Source of the DNA: Uranotaenia lowii
Taxonomy: Eukaryota; Arthropoda; Insecta; Diptera; Culicidae
Direction: 5' to 3'
DNA length: 64,000 bases
Assembly (NCBI RefSeq): GCF_029784155.1
Contig: NC_073692.1
Span: 155,835,582 to 155,899,581 of the forward strand
Shown here: positions 11,625-23,066 of the stretch, piece by piece
Position numbering within the stretch: the stretch's first letter is position 1
Layout of the letters: every line of letters starts with the position of its first letter
Translations under genes and position numbers: made by a program
The notes under the pieces: generated by a model
What the model saw: the letters and a program-made list of their open reading frames with translations, nothing else
Told to the model about the DNA's origin: nothing
Database searches by the model: none

Positions 11625-14600
11625 CGTGTGCATACACGGAATTTCAGAACTTTGCTTGCCATAACATTGTCATTCAATCTCTAATCCGAGGTAAGGAACA
11701 ACAAATTTGATGGTAAGGAAAAAAAGTTGAAATGGTGGATGTGAAACCACAATTGATTAAGCTCGGAGTTCAAAAATAATTAAATATGAAATTCATTAAA
11801 AAACAAGATAAGAATAGATACCAAAGGATGTTTTAAAATTGTTTTCACACCATTTTCATCAAATTGATACCGATTCCTGCATCAATAAATTTATAAGCAA
11901 AAATCAGACATTTTGCTTCCATTGTATTTTAGTAACACATCTCAACAAAAAGAATCTTGAGAAAATTAGGTTCCTAAATATACTTCAAATTTGAAATTTC
12001 TTAGTTGCAAATTGTATTCAAAACCTCTTAATGTAACTCAAATATGTTTCCCAGATATTATTCACCTACAACACTAATAGCATCAAACTTCAGCTTTCTT
12101 GAACATTAAGTGAATTTTTATGAGCATTACATTGCTGATTTATAGCCGAAGCATGTTTTTTTCTGATTTTTTTTTCTCAGATTTTGAATAAGGGAAAACT
12201 AAAGTGTTTTGGTGGATAATGTCCAAAAATAGAATTTGAGTTACGTTTCCGAATTAATTTTGTTTTAAATCAGATTAGAAATAAGAGAGATATAGCTGTT
12301 TTATGCGAGGAGTGTCAAATTGACACTCAAGGTCTAATAAGGGAGTTTTTTTCTGAGCTTTCAGGGTGCACCCATGAAAAAAGTAATGATGCAAAATTTA
12401 AGATTTCAATAATTCATCGAGGGTCTCCGAAGATTTTTTTTATTTGGATGCACCCGAATGAAGTTACAAGTCGCCGAAGTTTAGAAAGTTGCAACAGGAA
12501 CACATTTTGGGTTTTTTCGATTCACGTGGGAAGCTTTTCAAAATGAGGTGCTTCAATGACTATACCAAATCTTGAAATTAATTATCTGTGATATTTTTTT
12601 TTCAGTTGAGCATCGTGAATCTCGTATTCATTTCCCTTCCCACCATTCCGAGACACAAAAAAGCATTAAAAAGCGTGATACACTTTCAAGTGACTGTTCC
12701 ATTTTTTTTTCCTTTCTCTCATTCACATTGACAGGTGTGCTCTTTGAAGGTGAAACCAAACGAAAAAATACATCAAACGCGACCTCAGCTCGAATTCAGC
12801 CTTTTATGGGCTGAAAATGGAGTGTCTGGAAAAATGCCCATCACTGCCAATCAGCTTTCACTGGCTCCGAATCCGGATCCTGGAACTGGTAGAGTTTTGC
12901 GGAAAAGGGCAAAAGTTTATTCCACCTGTCAAAACTGACCCACCGTTTGATGAATTATCTCGCGGAAGGCTTATGAATTATAAACCGTTCGTTTTTGGTG
13001 GCAATATTTTTCAATCCTGATGATTGTTGGAATTCGTTATGAGGTAACTTGTGCTTTATTTGTATTGAGAAATGCAACAAATAAATTTGCTATATTTTGA
13101 AATCATATTTTTGCAACAGTTAAGCATTAAAATCTGGAAAATTGTTCTAAAAGTTGTTATTTGAATTCCTTATTATCGCACACAATTGTTTTGATCTTTT
13201 TTTAAATCTAATTTGTATTCGAGGTTTATTTTGAAAAATATCCAAATTCTAACAATTATTAAAGAATTTCCAATATTTTTTTTTCTACATATGTCCAAAA
13301 GTTGGTCTTAGTTACTGGTTGCACTTTTTAGCAAATTCGCTTATCTTTTTACTGCCCAAGCATAAAATCGGAAGCACGTTGAGAGTGTACATAATCAGCG
13401 CAGACGATCGTCATCGTTATCTTTATGTTTCTTTTCATTGGATCATTTTTCTAGCATTTCAAGCCTTGCATCGTCTGTCGTCCTCGTTGTTGTTTAGAAT
13501 TTTTGCAAACGGGTGTTTGCATTTTCATATGTTTGAAGTGGGCTATGTTTGTGTATCTTTTTTGTCCTTCCGGTTTTTTTTTCTCTATCGTCTACAGTAT
13601 CTGTTTCTGTTTCCTGGACACGACATGTCGTTACTGCCCTCTGCAGGATACCCGGAGGCTCATAATTCACTCGAAATCTTTTTTGATATTTACGGAAGAT
13701 TTAAAGGGAGATGTTTTACGTATCCTACGAAGCAAAACCATGAACGGATGTGTTTCAACAAGAAAAAATTAAACCTATCCCAAATTTGTGATTTTATTTT
13801 TTATTGCAATCGAAATTATGCATCTGTAAAAAAAAGAAAAAATATGAGCATGAATCCCTCAATCCACTTTTCTCAACCATCTTCAAACATCTTTATGTCC
13901 CGTGACAAAAACTTTCTCGGAAACAGCAGCAAATGGTTGCCACAATGTATATGGTCCGTTTTATGAGCCCAAACGTATTTTTTTTTGCCGGGGAGTCGTA
14001 AAACGCAGCGCTTTCTCCCGGTGGAACAACATAAAACGGGGAAATAATAAACACTCAGTTTTGTTCTTGTGTTTGTACACATTCATCATTTGCGGAACTG
14101 ATAATCAATCCTCAAAGGATTTGTTGTTAAGGACATTTTCGAGAAGGCTGTCTGAGTCACCTCGAGATGTGTTCGAATGTAGAGTGAGGTGGGGCAAAAG
14201 TACGACCTTAGTGTTTTCCTATCCTTAGAAATTTTTGACAGTTTGACTCATTAGCTTTCAGCTTCCGGATGATTTTCTAATTTTCAATGGAAATTATATG
14301 GTTCGAAAAAAACAGAATAATGTACATTTTAACCTTAATCCGTTCTAGAGTGTCATGAAGATACAATGAAAGTTTGGAGGCTTGTAACTTATTTTTCAAA
14401 TGCACCCAAATATGAAAAAAAAAAATCAATTGGTACCGCCAAAGAATTCGTAAAACGATCCCTAAAAGCCCTGACAAAAAAGTCCTTTTAAGAATCTAAA
14501 GCAAAGTGTGACCCTCGAGACATGTCTTTGCGAACCGCAAAGTTTTTCTTGAATTCATTTCATGATTTTTTTATACAGTAGAATGTTATGATGTTATGTC

Positions 14601-14985
14601 AGTAACTTAATCAAATATGCACTTCACTGATTTGCTGTTGCAAGTGCCCCGCAAGAATCAAATATACATATTACTATTTCTAAATCGAGACTTTCAGGGC
14701 AAACTTAAAATTGTTAAAAAAAAACTTTTTAAAAACGTGCTCAGAGAAAAAAAAATCAAATCTATTAATTTCAATAACGATTCAACGTCCAACGTTGAGA
14801 AGATGAATTACTACTATAATTTATCGCTTCGATTTAGCTCCATAAAACTTCTAAATTAAAGTAATGACAAAAAGTACCATCAGTTCGAATCAAACAAAGT
14901 TTTTTTTCCAAGAAAATGGTTGAAACCTTTTTACGAACCGTTAAAAAACCCTTCAAAAATTATCGTTTCTAATAAAAAAGGAAAA
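11625..14985. other. Intergenic DNA
   Basis: AT-rich DNA with no supported gene. Two small palindromes stand out: CCGTGTGCATACACGG near 11,627 and AGTGTCAAATTGACACT at 12,311-12,327. A sequence at about 14,179, TAGAGTGAGGTGGGGCAAAA, looks like the end of a TA MITE, but no partner end was found. The longest open frame (13,319-13,966) has no recognisable motif and looks like chance. Confidence 0.45.
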
Positions 14986-17373
14986 CACGGTGTGTTTCGT
15001 AGAAGGACTTAAAGAAAAAAAATACAGTAACGCTAATTTTTGCATGGATAGAAAGTAGAGCTTCTTCCAGTTCATTTTCACCGAAAATTAAAATATTTTG
15101 TCGGTGACCCCTCATACAAAATATTTTTTTGAAAATTTTCTATTTGAAATCTTCAAAAAATAAATATATTTTTGGTTTTTTATAATTTCAGAGGAGCTAA
15201 TTCTCTAAGTTTTAACTTTTAATACTTTTAAATTGAACTCAACAATGTCATTAAAAACTTTGAAAAAATTTCAAATTTTTTTCAAACTAGTTACAGAGCT
15301 GTTTAACATAAAAAATGCTTATAAAGTATCTTCGTGTCCTAAATTTTTTTTTTAAAATTGGCTGGCAAATCCTGTTAGTAGTCTGAGAGGGTCAAATTAT
15401 CTGAAATTATTAGAATTATCTAAAACAATATGAATCCATTTGAATCAATAATTTTTAGATTTTTTGTTTGTGGCAACACTGGAGGAAATTTTATTGAAAA
15501 AAAAGCACAATGATTAAGAAAATTAGTAAACACTAGGAACCGCTATAATTTTTTTTATGATAACTCTTATCGTAATGCGATCAGGAGTAGAAACGTTTGC
15601 CTTAATTTAAGCTTTGAAAAAAATATAACGATAATGAATATTGGAAAGTTAACGATACGTTAAAAAACATCTTTGATGAGAAATCCGTTTTTATACTTCT
15701 CCTGAGTTAAATGTCTCAAAATTCCAATCGCACTTCAGACTCAATGCAAATCGCTACAGCAGTTCAATCTAGCTTAAATTTTGCTTGTTTCTGTCTTTTG
15801 ATACAATTTTCATTATAAGCCTGGAGTTTGCTTTAACCTTTTTGTTTTCATTATTTTCTAGCCCAAGTTTTGTAACCCTGCTGCACTCTGTGATTCTTCC
15901 ATTTTATTCAAAGAGCTAGCATTACTGTTAAGATTAAATAATCTTAGCTTCCACGATTTCCAACCCACTATATTATTTAAATCATCTCTTAAATTCATTG
16001 TTTTAAATAAAATTTTACAGTTTTTTGGAAATAAATTTATTTAATGAATGAATCTAGTCTAAAACTGTGATAAATTTGGATTTTTTCTAAAAAAATGTAT
16101 TTCAATCCTTTTGTCGATTTTACATGTACAAAAATTACCAGTATTGTTGGCAAAAGTGAATTGCAGATTATCGATGGCAAACTAGCCTGCAGCGCGTCAG
16201 ATTCATCATATTTTGTTCATGCCTCACTTATTTTAATTATTCTACTGTACACTGAAGGTCTCTTTATTAATAAATAGAACCATAATGAAGCATTTATGTT
16301 ACAGTAAAACTATCATAACTTCTACAATTGTATACCAATTCTGGCAAAAAGTATAGAAATCATTGATTTGAATAAACCATAGAAATCCATAAAAACAAAA
16401 AAATAAATAAAACGCATAAATCAGGCCCAAAACTGTCGATAAAATAGAAATTTCTCTAAAAAAAAATAGTTTTTCATCGTTTTGTTGATCATGAATATGA
16501 AAATATCGGCAGTACTTCAATTCTTAAGTAAAAATGAAGTTCAAATAATTAATAGAAAATTTATTCACCATCAATATGAGAAAAAGAAATTTAAAATAGA
16601 TGTTATGTAGCGGAAGATAAGCAGATTTCAGTGCAAGTACTTTAACTTTTAACAAAATTTTATTAAAAACTGGTTTTCTTAGATATGTTTATACCTAATA
16701 TTTATCTTTAAATTTATTTTAAAAATGCCGTAAACGAGTGACATCATCAAAAATTAATTTTTTGTTTTCAAAACTGCATACCCATATGCACCAGAGCCTG
16801 CAAATATTGTGGAAATATTGCAATGAACAATTTTGAAAAAAAAAAAATATTTTTAGTATTTTGTTGGAAACCAATCAAATGGTGTTGGACTGTTTTTATT
16901 CATGTATCATAACATTTTTTTAACCAGAATTAGTTCTCCAAGATACACGCACATATATATAAATTCATGTTACATTTAGATAACACCAATAATAACAAGG
17001 ATATTCCAAATAATAAAATTTAAAATAAAATGTTCATATAAAAATAAGTTTTTCAGGAAGTCTAAATCACTTATCTTTCCAGGCGTTGACATTTCTTATT
17101 GTTTCAGATTGACAAAATATTTCAGTAAAAATAAAAAAAAATAAGTTTTTCATGAAAAAAGTTACTATTTCATTGCACTGGAATAAATTTACAGGTAATA
17201 ATTTCTAAATATGGACTACAAATCTTCAAAAAAACAAAACGTATGAGGACTCACCGACAAAATATTTTAATTTTGCCTGAAAAAGATTCAGAAAAGGCTA
17301 AATTTTTCATTTCTGAAAAAAATAAGAGTTACTGTATTTTTTTCTTTTGAACATCTTCCATAAAAGCACCGTG
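14986..17373. mobile_element. 2.4-kb non-coding element with ~120-bp inverted ends
   Basis: The left end starts CACGGTG and continues through AGAAAAAAAATACAGTAAC to AAAATATTTTGTCGGTGA near 15,108. The right end, read on the minus strand from 17,373, repeats the same order: CACGGTG, AGAAAAAAATACAGTAAC, then AAAATATTTTGTCGGTGA near 17,258. The arms are about 120 bp with mismatches and small indels. Flanks are A-rich (AAAA on both sides), so the target duplication cannot be read. No transposase is visible in the 2.1-kb interior. It is a non-autonomous DNA transposon; the superfamily is unresolved. Confidence 0.6.
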
Positions 17374-17767
17374 AAAACAAATGAAAGTTCTGTTTGTAAG
17401 AATTATTCCTCGCGAAAATGTTCAAATCGATTAAAAAAATTTTAATTGATTTAGATGATCAAGATTTGGAGATGTACCTATTGAATTTTGGTTGATGTTA
17501 TATACCCTTTGTTTGTAATAATAAATAAATATGACATAAAACTCTGGTAACTATTGATAAATATTATTTTGAGTTTGGCCCGACGAAAAGATTTCAAATT
17601 GGCTCGTTGGACCAGCAAATTGAATATACCTATTCGGACCGTGACCAGTCAAAATGACTGGTAAAGGGGAAATTTTTATTATCATAATATTTTTAACTTT
17701 TTAGTTTTGAAATTGTTTTGTTATTTATTCGATATCATTTTTGTTATAAAATGGAAATATTTTTTCA

Positions 17768-18190
17768 CCATGGGTGCACGGAATCACCTAATTTTGGCAT
17801 ATTTGACGAATGCGTGTATGTCATAAAATGAATATTTCAAATAATTTTCAAAAAATTAAAGCACATTATCAATCTAATTATAAAATCATGTTAGACGGCT
17901 ATGGATATTGACCATGGGTGCACGGTTTCACTTCAATTTTGTTTTAATAGATAATTTCTAGCATCCACGGCTCTGAAATTTTCCAACACGTTGCCTATAA
18001 ATCATACCTGATATTGTAGGTTTTGAAGTATATTTTTTCTATAAGTAGAGCAATTTACCATGGGTGCACGGATTCAGCGCTATTCATCCAAAATCAATTT
18101 TTTTGCATGCTAAAGGTAAAGAATAAAGACTTCTATAGATTCAAATAAAAATTTGTGTTATATACATGGTTTTTCACTATGGGTGCACGG
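17768..18190 (+). repeat. Four spaced GGGTGCACGG boxes
   Basis: Boxes reading CCATGGGTGCACGG lie at 17,768-17,781, 17,912-17,925, 18,058-18,071 and 18,177-18,190 (the last starts CTATGG). Spacings are 144, 146 and 119 bases. Most are followed by a TCAC or TCAG motif. The intervening sequence is AT-rich and poorly conserved, so only the boxes seem constrained. An isolated further copy lies at 32,055-32,068. Confidence 0.7.
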
Positions 18191-18672
18191 ACTCACCGCG
18201 TTTCAATCAAATATTGGACTTTTTGCAAATTTTTAAAAAACATTTTTACAAATCAAACCAAAGTCGAAACCATGTCTTTCTTGTTGAGACATAATGATTT
18301 AAATAACGATTTTTATTTAAAGTTCCGTTTTTCATTCCTGGAAAAGAAATACTTCAATTTTATCATGAAATAATTAATTTATTTATTTATTATTACAAAA
18401 CAGGTTTTTGCAATCGTACATTTATCTGATAAGATCTGATCAATATCCAAGAAATTAGATAACGGTTACCATGGACCGAATGAGTGATGAATCAACATTG
18501 TCAAATGTACACGTTGATTTGTTTACACAATGTACACGTTTGAAAGTTTTTCGATTGACAAATATTGCATTTCAACTGCCTATCATATCTAACTCAAAAA
18601 TATGTTGTGTTTTGAAGCAATTTGAAAACTATTTCACTCTATATAATTTACAACGGCGAATTTGCAGCCATT

Positions 18673-19023
18673 CCGTGCACCCATGTTGAAATATCCGATG
18701 AGGTCTATCAGATAGGCTGGCGCGAGTCTGGTCTAGGTATGCCCGGCGTACTGGGTTCGATTCCTTGTATCGGCAAGAAAATTCTTGGGTTCAAACCCCA
18801 TGAGTTGCCGACAGGTAAGATGTGTTTCCTCTTATAATAAGAATTTTCAATCAGTTGCCAGCTGGCCAGGTATATACACGGGTGCCGGAATACCTGTAAG
18901 TGAACTTGCATTGGAAATTTGTCGAGCCTAATAATCTAAGAATACATACTTGGGCAGAAACTCCGGTGAATCCGTGCATCCATGATGGATAACCAACATA
19001 TAAGAATATATCGTGCACCCATA
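18673..19023 (-). repeat. Three inverted GTGCACGG boxes
   Basis: Complementary copies of the same box: CCGTGCACCCATG at 18,673-18,685, CCGTGCATCCATG at 18,972-18,984 and TCGTGCACCCATA at 19,011-19,023. Together with the four direct copies on the left they make the whole 17.6-19.5 kb block roughly mirror-symmetric. Confidence 0.65.
18695..18850 (+). repeat. tRNA-like SINE fragment (tentative)
   Basis: Two B-box-like motifs, GGTTCGATTCC near 18,753 and GGGTTCAAACCCC near 18,788, lie downstream of a weak A-box-like TCTGGTCTAGG. The sequence is more complex than its surroundings. No tRNA cloverleaf can be drawn. It may be a SINE inserted in the larger repeat. Confidence 0.3.
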
Positions 19024-19663
19024 TTGAAATATCATTTTAATTATTCAGTTTCATAGCTGATGTTTTCAAATTTGAATAAATAAGTACTCAATTCATAATA
19101 ATCTTACTCATTCTAGTTTAGTATAAAACATATTTATCACCTAAAACTACTCGATAATGGACATGTATTAAATCTAACATAACTTTTACAAATCTTGATG
19201 AAATTACGCCAAATTTTGACAGAAAGTTCGATTATAGTTGAGCAACAAAACAGACCAAAAAAATTGGGAATCAAGTGCTTGAAGCGCCACACAGCGGCCA
19301 ATCCGAGAACTTTTTCTTCAAATCATCACGACTTCGAATCGAAAATCAATAATTTCATCACGAATGACACACTTCTGCCCACCATAAATCAGCTAGGCCT
19401 CATTGTCTTGAATGTAGCTTGCAAATGAAACCAAAAGCAAGCGAAAAAAAATTATCTTGTTTGAGTTATAGGGTTTTGAATTTTACCAGTCATTTTGACT
19501 GGTCACGGTCCGAGTGTCCATGGCGAAATTTTTCTCGCTTATTAAAAGTGCTAGTGAAATAAATACACAGTTTTGTAGAGATTCAAAATTCATGAAAAGT
19601 CGTATTTTTTGCGAATTTTTAAAGCGAAGTATGCAAAAGATATTCAACAAACAATGTGTCCAA

Positions 19664-19696
19664 CCAGTCATTTTGACTGGTGCGGTCTTTCTAGTG
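19664..19696. repeat. Third palindrome with piggyBac-like TTAA edge
   Basis: A third 17-bp palindrome (19,664-19,680) is followed by GGTGCGGTCTTTCTAGTG and then TTAA at 19,697-19,700. On the minus strand this reads TTAA-CACTAGAAAGACCGCACC, the form of a piggyBac-type terminus. No matching TTAA terminus was found on the left side, so the left end may be lost or diverged. Confidence 0.45.
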
Positions 19697-20040
19697 TTAA
19701 TGAATCCTTTATTTTAAGAAAATTTGAAACCAATTGGTGATTTTCGAATGGCTGGGTCCTGGAAAATCCTGTATGATCTCGATTTTATGATGTTTTTTTT
19801 TTTTTCAAAATGAGATTTTTCTCAATGTACTCTTATCAAAATAATAGCATTTGGTAACTTTAAAAATCCAAAAAAAAAATAGAATTTTAAAAAAGTTTGT
19901 AATAAACTCTAGTATCTGATTTAAGGTCAAATAAACTGTTGATTTTGTAAATTTTGTGAATTTTAACAATTTTTGGCAACATTTTCAATTTTGTCATTTT
20001 GCCAAAGTTGGAGTTTTTTTTTCAATTTTATTTAATTGTA

Positions 20041-20201
20041 GGGGAGAGTGTTGTAACGTCCCCATGGCCCACGTGGACCACTCTTAATATCTCAGCTGTA
20101 TGTTGAGATAAAAATCTCAATCCAACTGTCATCGTCGTCGCTTTGCATAAACATGTTATGAAGCAAAGAAAAAAATTGGCCCATGATACCCCACTCTCCC
20201 C
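20041..20201. mobile_element. 161-bp TA MITE, GGGGAGAGTG ends
   Basis: Ends GGGGAGAGTG and CACTCTCCCC are exact inverted repeats and are flanked by TA at 20,039-20,040 and 20,202-20,203. The interior (CCCATGGCCCACGTGG, AATATCTCAG..GAGATA) is non-coding. Its ends resemble those of the larger MITE at 38,505-39,449. Confidence 0.75.
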
Positions 20202-21163
20202 TATTATTTTGTAATTAATGTCAAATTTGTTAACAGGGATAACTTTGTTTTTTTTCATTTTCTTTTTTTCATTAAAATCCCATTTGGAAAAGGCATAATA
20301 TTTTTGTTAAAAGTGATAAATTGGACCAAATTTTAAACAATAAGCAAAACAATTATAGCAAAATTGACAAAATAAAATTAAAATATTTGAAAAATTGACA
20401 AAATCGACTAAATTGGCATAAATACAAATTAATAAAAATTGAATAAAACAAACATATATGACAAAACTAACGTTATTAACGAATTTGACGAAATGGATAA
20501 AATTAACAAAGTTGACATAAATAGTGAAAATTATGAAAAAGAACAAAATTTGCTCAATTGACTAAACTAACAAATTTAATAAAATTTTAGAGTTGACAAA
20601 ATCGATAACATTTTTAAAATTCACAAAACGGACAAAATTAGCCTAATTGACAAAATTGACAAAAACAACAGAAATGATAAAAATGTAAAAATAAAAAATA
20701 ACAAATAATCAAAATTTAAAATTTTTCAAAAATTGACAATAGTGATTAAACGGACGAATTTGACCACATTGAGAAAAGTTCCAAATTGGTGAATTTGACA
20801 AAATTCTCTGAATAGTAGAAATTGACAAAAGTGATCTTATTTATAAAGTTGACAAAAATGTAAATATTGTCAATTGAGTTAATTTGGTCAATTGAGTCAA
20901 TTTTGTCAATCGCGTTCATTTTGTCAATTCTGTAATTTTTTTTCGATTGAGTCAATTTTGTAAATTGGGTCATTTTTTTAATAAGTCAACTGTGATTATT
21001 TTGTCATTTTTGTAAAATTTGTATTTTTTTTTCAAATTTTGTTAATTTCATTTATTTTTTCATATTTGCCAGTGTTGAAATTTTTTTTGAAACTTGATAA
21101 GTTTTGACCATTTTGTCGTTGTTGTCAGGAAAAAAGCCATATTTTTCAATTCGAATTTTTATT

Positions 21164-21367
21164 TTTTATTTTTTTTTTTTTGTTTCGATTATAGTCGTTT
21201 TACAATTTTTATGGCATTCGCGACTTTATCAACGTTACAGTTGGCGGATCATTATTGAGAAACTATCCGGTACAACTGTGTTCGGTGTTTACTCTTGGGC
21301 TTGAACTCGCGAACATCGGCTCAGGAGACAACAGACTTGCCAACTGAGCTATATCACAAGCCCCCAA
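21164..21367 (-). repeat. tRNA-derived SINE with perfect 11-bp TSD
   Basis: On the minus strand the head reads GGGCTTGTGATATAGCTCAG, with a good A box (TAGCTCAGTTGG), and GAGTTCAAGCCC as B box about 45 bases on. A body unrelated to tRNA follows (CCGCCAACTGTAACG, CGACTATAATCGAAAC), and the element ends in poly-A (plus-strand T run at about 21,164-21,181). The target duplication GAATTTTTATT is perfect at 21,153-21,163 and 21,368-21,378. This is a complete SINE copy, depending on a LINE in trans for mobility, inserted into the minisatellite. Confidence 0.85.
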
Positions 21368-21884
21368 GAATTTTTATTGATTAAGAAATTTTCTTCGTTA
21401 TTTTTATTTTTTGTTTTAATTTTTTGTCATTTTTGTCATCCATCTTCTAATTTGTCCAATTTAGTAATTTTTTCTATTTTTATCAATTTGATCGATTTTT
21501 GAATATTTTTTCAATTTTCCCAAATTTGTCAATTTGGTCAATTTCGACCATTTTATTTTTAACCTGTAAATTTTCTCATTTTGCTCATTGTCATTTTGTC
21601 TGTTTTTGTCAATTTTGTCAAAGTTTTGCCAATTTTGTGATTTTATTTATTTTGTCATTTTTTTTGAAACTTTTTTTTCTAAAGCATTGTTGAAGAACTC
21701 CGAATGGTGGTTAAAAGGTCTCAAATAAATTATAATAATAATAATAATTATCGAAGAATTGACAACATCAATCGTACTGGACAGAATTTTCACGAACGAA
21801 GGCGCTCGACTTAAGTTGTGTAGAGGAGAAGAGAGGAAGCCTCAGAAAACCGAATCTGCTAGCTAAAATCTTGAGACGAATGAG

Positions 21885-22164
21885 CAGCCTTGCCAGATCT
21901 ACGGATTTCTCCGTAGTTCTACGTATTTTAAGCATTTCTACGGAGCTACGGATCGATGCTATAAATCTACGGATTTTCAGCATTTCCTACGGATTTTCTA
22001 CGGATTATCGAATAAATTCAAGAGATTTTGCGGATAAATGAAAATTCTACCTAACGACCAAAAAAGAAAAAAAAGGTCATCAAGTTTTAATTAGCCGAAA
22101 TCAGTACATTTTTCGTTTTTCGTGAAATCTACGGACTTGAGCGGTTTTCAATCTGGCAACGCTG
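21885..22164. mobile_element. 280-bp hAT MITE with 8-bp TSD
   Basis: Ends are CAGCCTTGCCAGAT and, reverse-complemented from the right, CAGCGTTGCCAGAT. The 8-bp target duplication CGAATGAG is perfect at 21,877-21,884 and 22,165-22,172. CAG...CTG ends with an 8-bp duplication are diagnostic of hAT transposons. The interior carries repeated CTACGGA motifs in both orientations, which may be transposase-binding repeats. No coding capacity. Confidence 0.88.
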
Positions 22165-22199
22165 CGAATGAGTAAGCATTTGTCCGGTTTGTTTCGATT

Positions 22200-23060
22200 T
22201 GCTTCTACGAACGAAATTCTCTCCCGTCGTTCGTGCTAAAAAAAAGCTCACTGAGAGATGATGAGATGGTGTGCATCGTCCGCGTCCCCGTTCCCCTTCT
22301 CAAAGCAATGCCTGGATTTTGCCAAATATTTAGATAAAATTACCAGGATCCGTCCGGTCCGAATATGTCTGCTAAATATTCTGGCAACCATAAATCCAAA
22401 AAACTGTAACCGTTTGTTACAAAATTCTTGCTATTTTTTGTTGGTACATTGTAAAGTTTGAGTGAATGTTCATTTGTTTTATTTCTTGTTAGGTTTAAAT
22501 AAAATATTGTTAGACGTAGCTTAAGTTAAGAACAGAATTTGTTAACACACTAGACAACACAACATGAAGTGGGTTGAATGCAATCGGAAAATTCTCCCAA
22601 TTACAAATGGAGGATAATTACATGCAACATCGTTGGGAAAGAAAATGGTTGAGGCGTTAACGCATTCGTACTGGCGTAATTTTGCCATATTACAATGGGG
22701 TACTGGTGATTGAATTCGATTGCCAACGGTCACTTAGTAATCAGGCCGAGTGAGTGTGATCAAATCGTCATAGTGGAGTAGAGAAAGTAGTGGAAAAGTG
22801 TCTCGGTGGCCATTTTGGAAATCCTGCGGGACACGAACCTTGTTCAGGTATAGTAAACCTACCCCCAGTTCCAGTGGCCAATACTTACCACCAAATCATC
22901 TTTCAAAGGACCTTTTTCCGTTCGTATAAAAATCTTTCTCGCTGTTCGAGCGGCAATCCGTTCGAGCAGCCCCCGATCACACTCCTCGGCCTAGTGGGCC
23001 CAGTAGCCCACTACGTCTAACCCGTCAAAGATCATCGAGATCCTCTGGTCTGCGGGCCAT
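22200..23060. other. GC-richer non-coding DNA, unassigned
   Basis: More complex sequence than the surroundings, with features such as CTCGGTGGCCATTTTGG, a CGGCCTAGTGGGCCCAG palindromic patch and TATAAAA near 22,925. Short open frames here show no recognisable domain. It could be a retrotransposon remnant upstream of the LTR-like block that follows, or host sequence. Confidence 0.3.
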
Positions 23061-23066
23061 AAATTG

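Larger units (their letters stand above)
17635..19512. repeat. Symmetrical repeat with palindromic 31-bp inverted ends
   Basis: Perfect 31-bp inverted repeats lie at 17,635-17,665 (CGGACCGTGACCAGTCAAAA...) and 19,482-19,512. Each contains the 17-bp palindrome CCAGTCAAAATGACTGG or its complement (17,645-17,661 and 19,486-19,502). Between them are four direct copies of CC(A/T)TGGGTGCACGG and three inverted copies of the same box. No coding region of note lies inside. Probably a non-autonomous DNA transposon or a satellite-bearing derivative. Confidence 0.7.
19930..21665. repeat. Fold-back degenerate minisatellite, TTGACAAAA unit
   Basis: From about 20,320 to 20,860 the plus strand carries a degenerate array of TTGACAAAA-like units (AAATTGACAAAATCGAC and similar). 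From about 20,865 to 21,665 the array switches to the complement (GTCAATTTTGTCAATTTGG and similar). A short stretch of TTTTGT(C/A)A units also lies at 19,930-20,035. Together they form a large imperfect inverted repeat interrupted by a MITE and a SINE. Open frames across it are low-complexity products of the repeat and are not called as genes. Confidence 0.7.

Noticed and set aside
13319..13966. Open frame of 215 codons on the plus strand
   Set aside because: No recognisable domain, composition follows the surrounding T-rich DNA, no plausible splice or promoter context; best explained as chance.
17768..19023. CRISPR-like array
   Set aside because: The repeats are short (14 bp), the spacing is about 120-146 bp and irregular, boxes occur in both orientations, and this is a eukaryotic sequence.
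20307..20973. Two open frames on the minus strand rich in Phe, Val, Asn and Ile, Asp, Lys
   Set aside because: Direct translations of the degenerate 9-bp minisatellite.
21290..21367. Functional tRNA gene on the minus strand
   Set aside because: Good promoter boxes, but it is the head of a SINE with poly-A and target duplication; cloverleaf incomplete.
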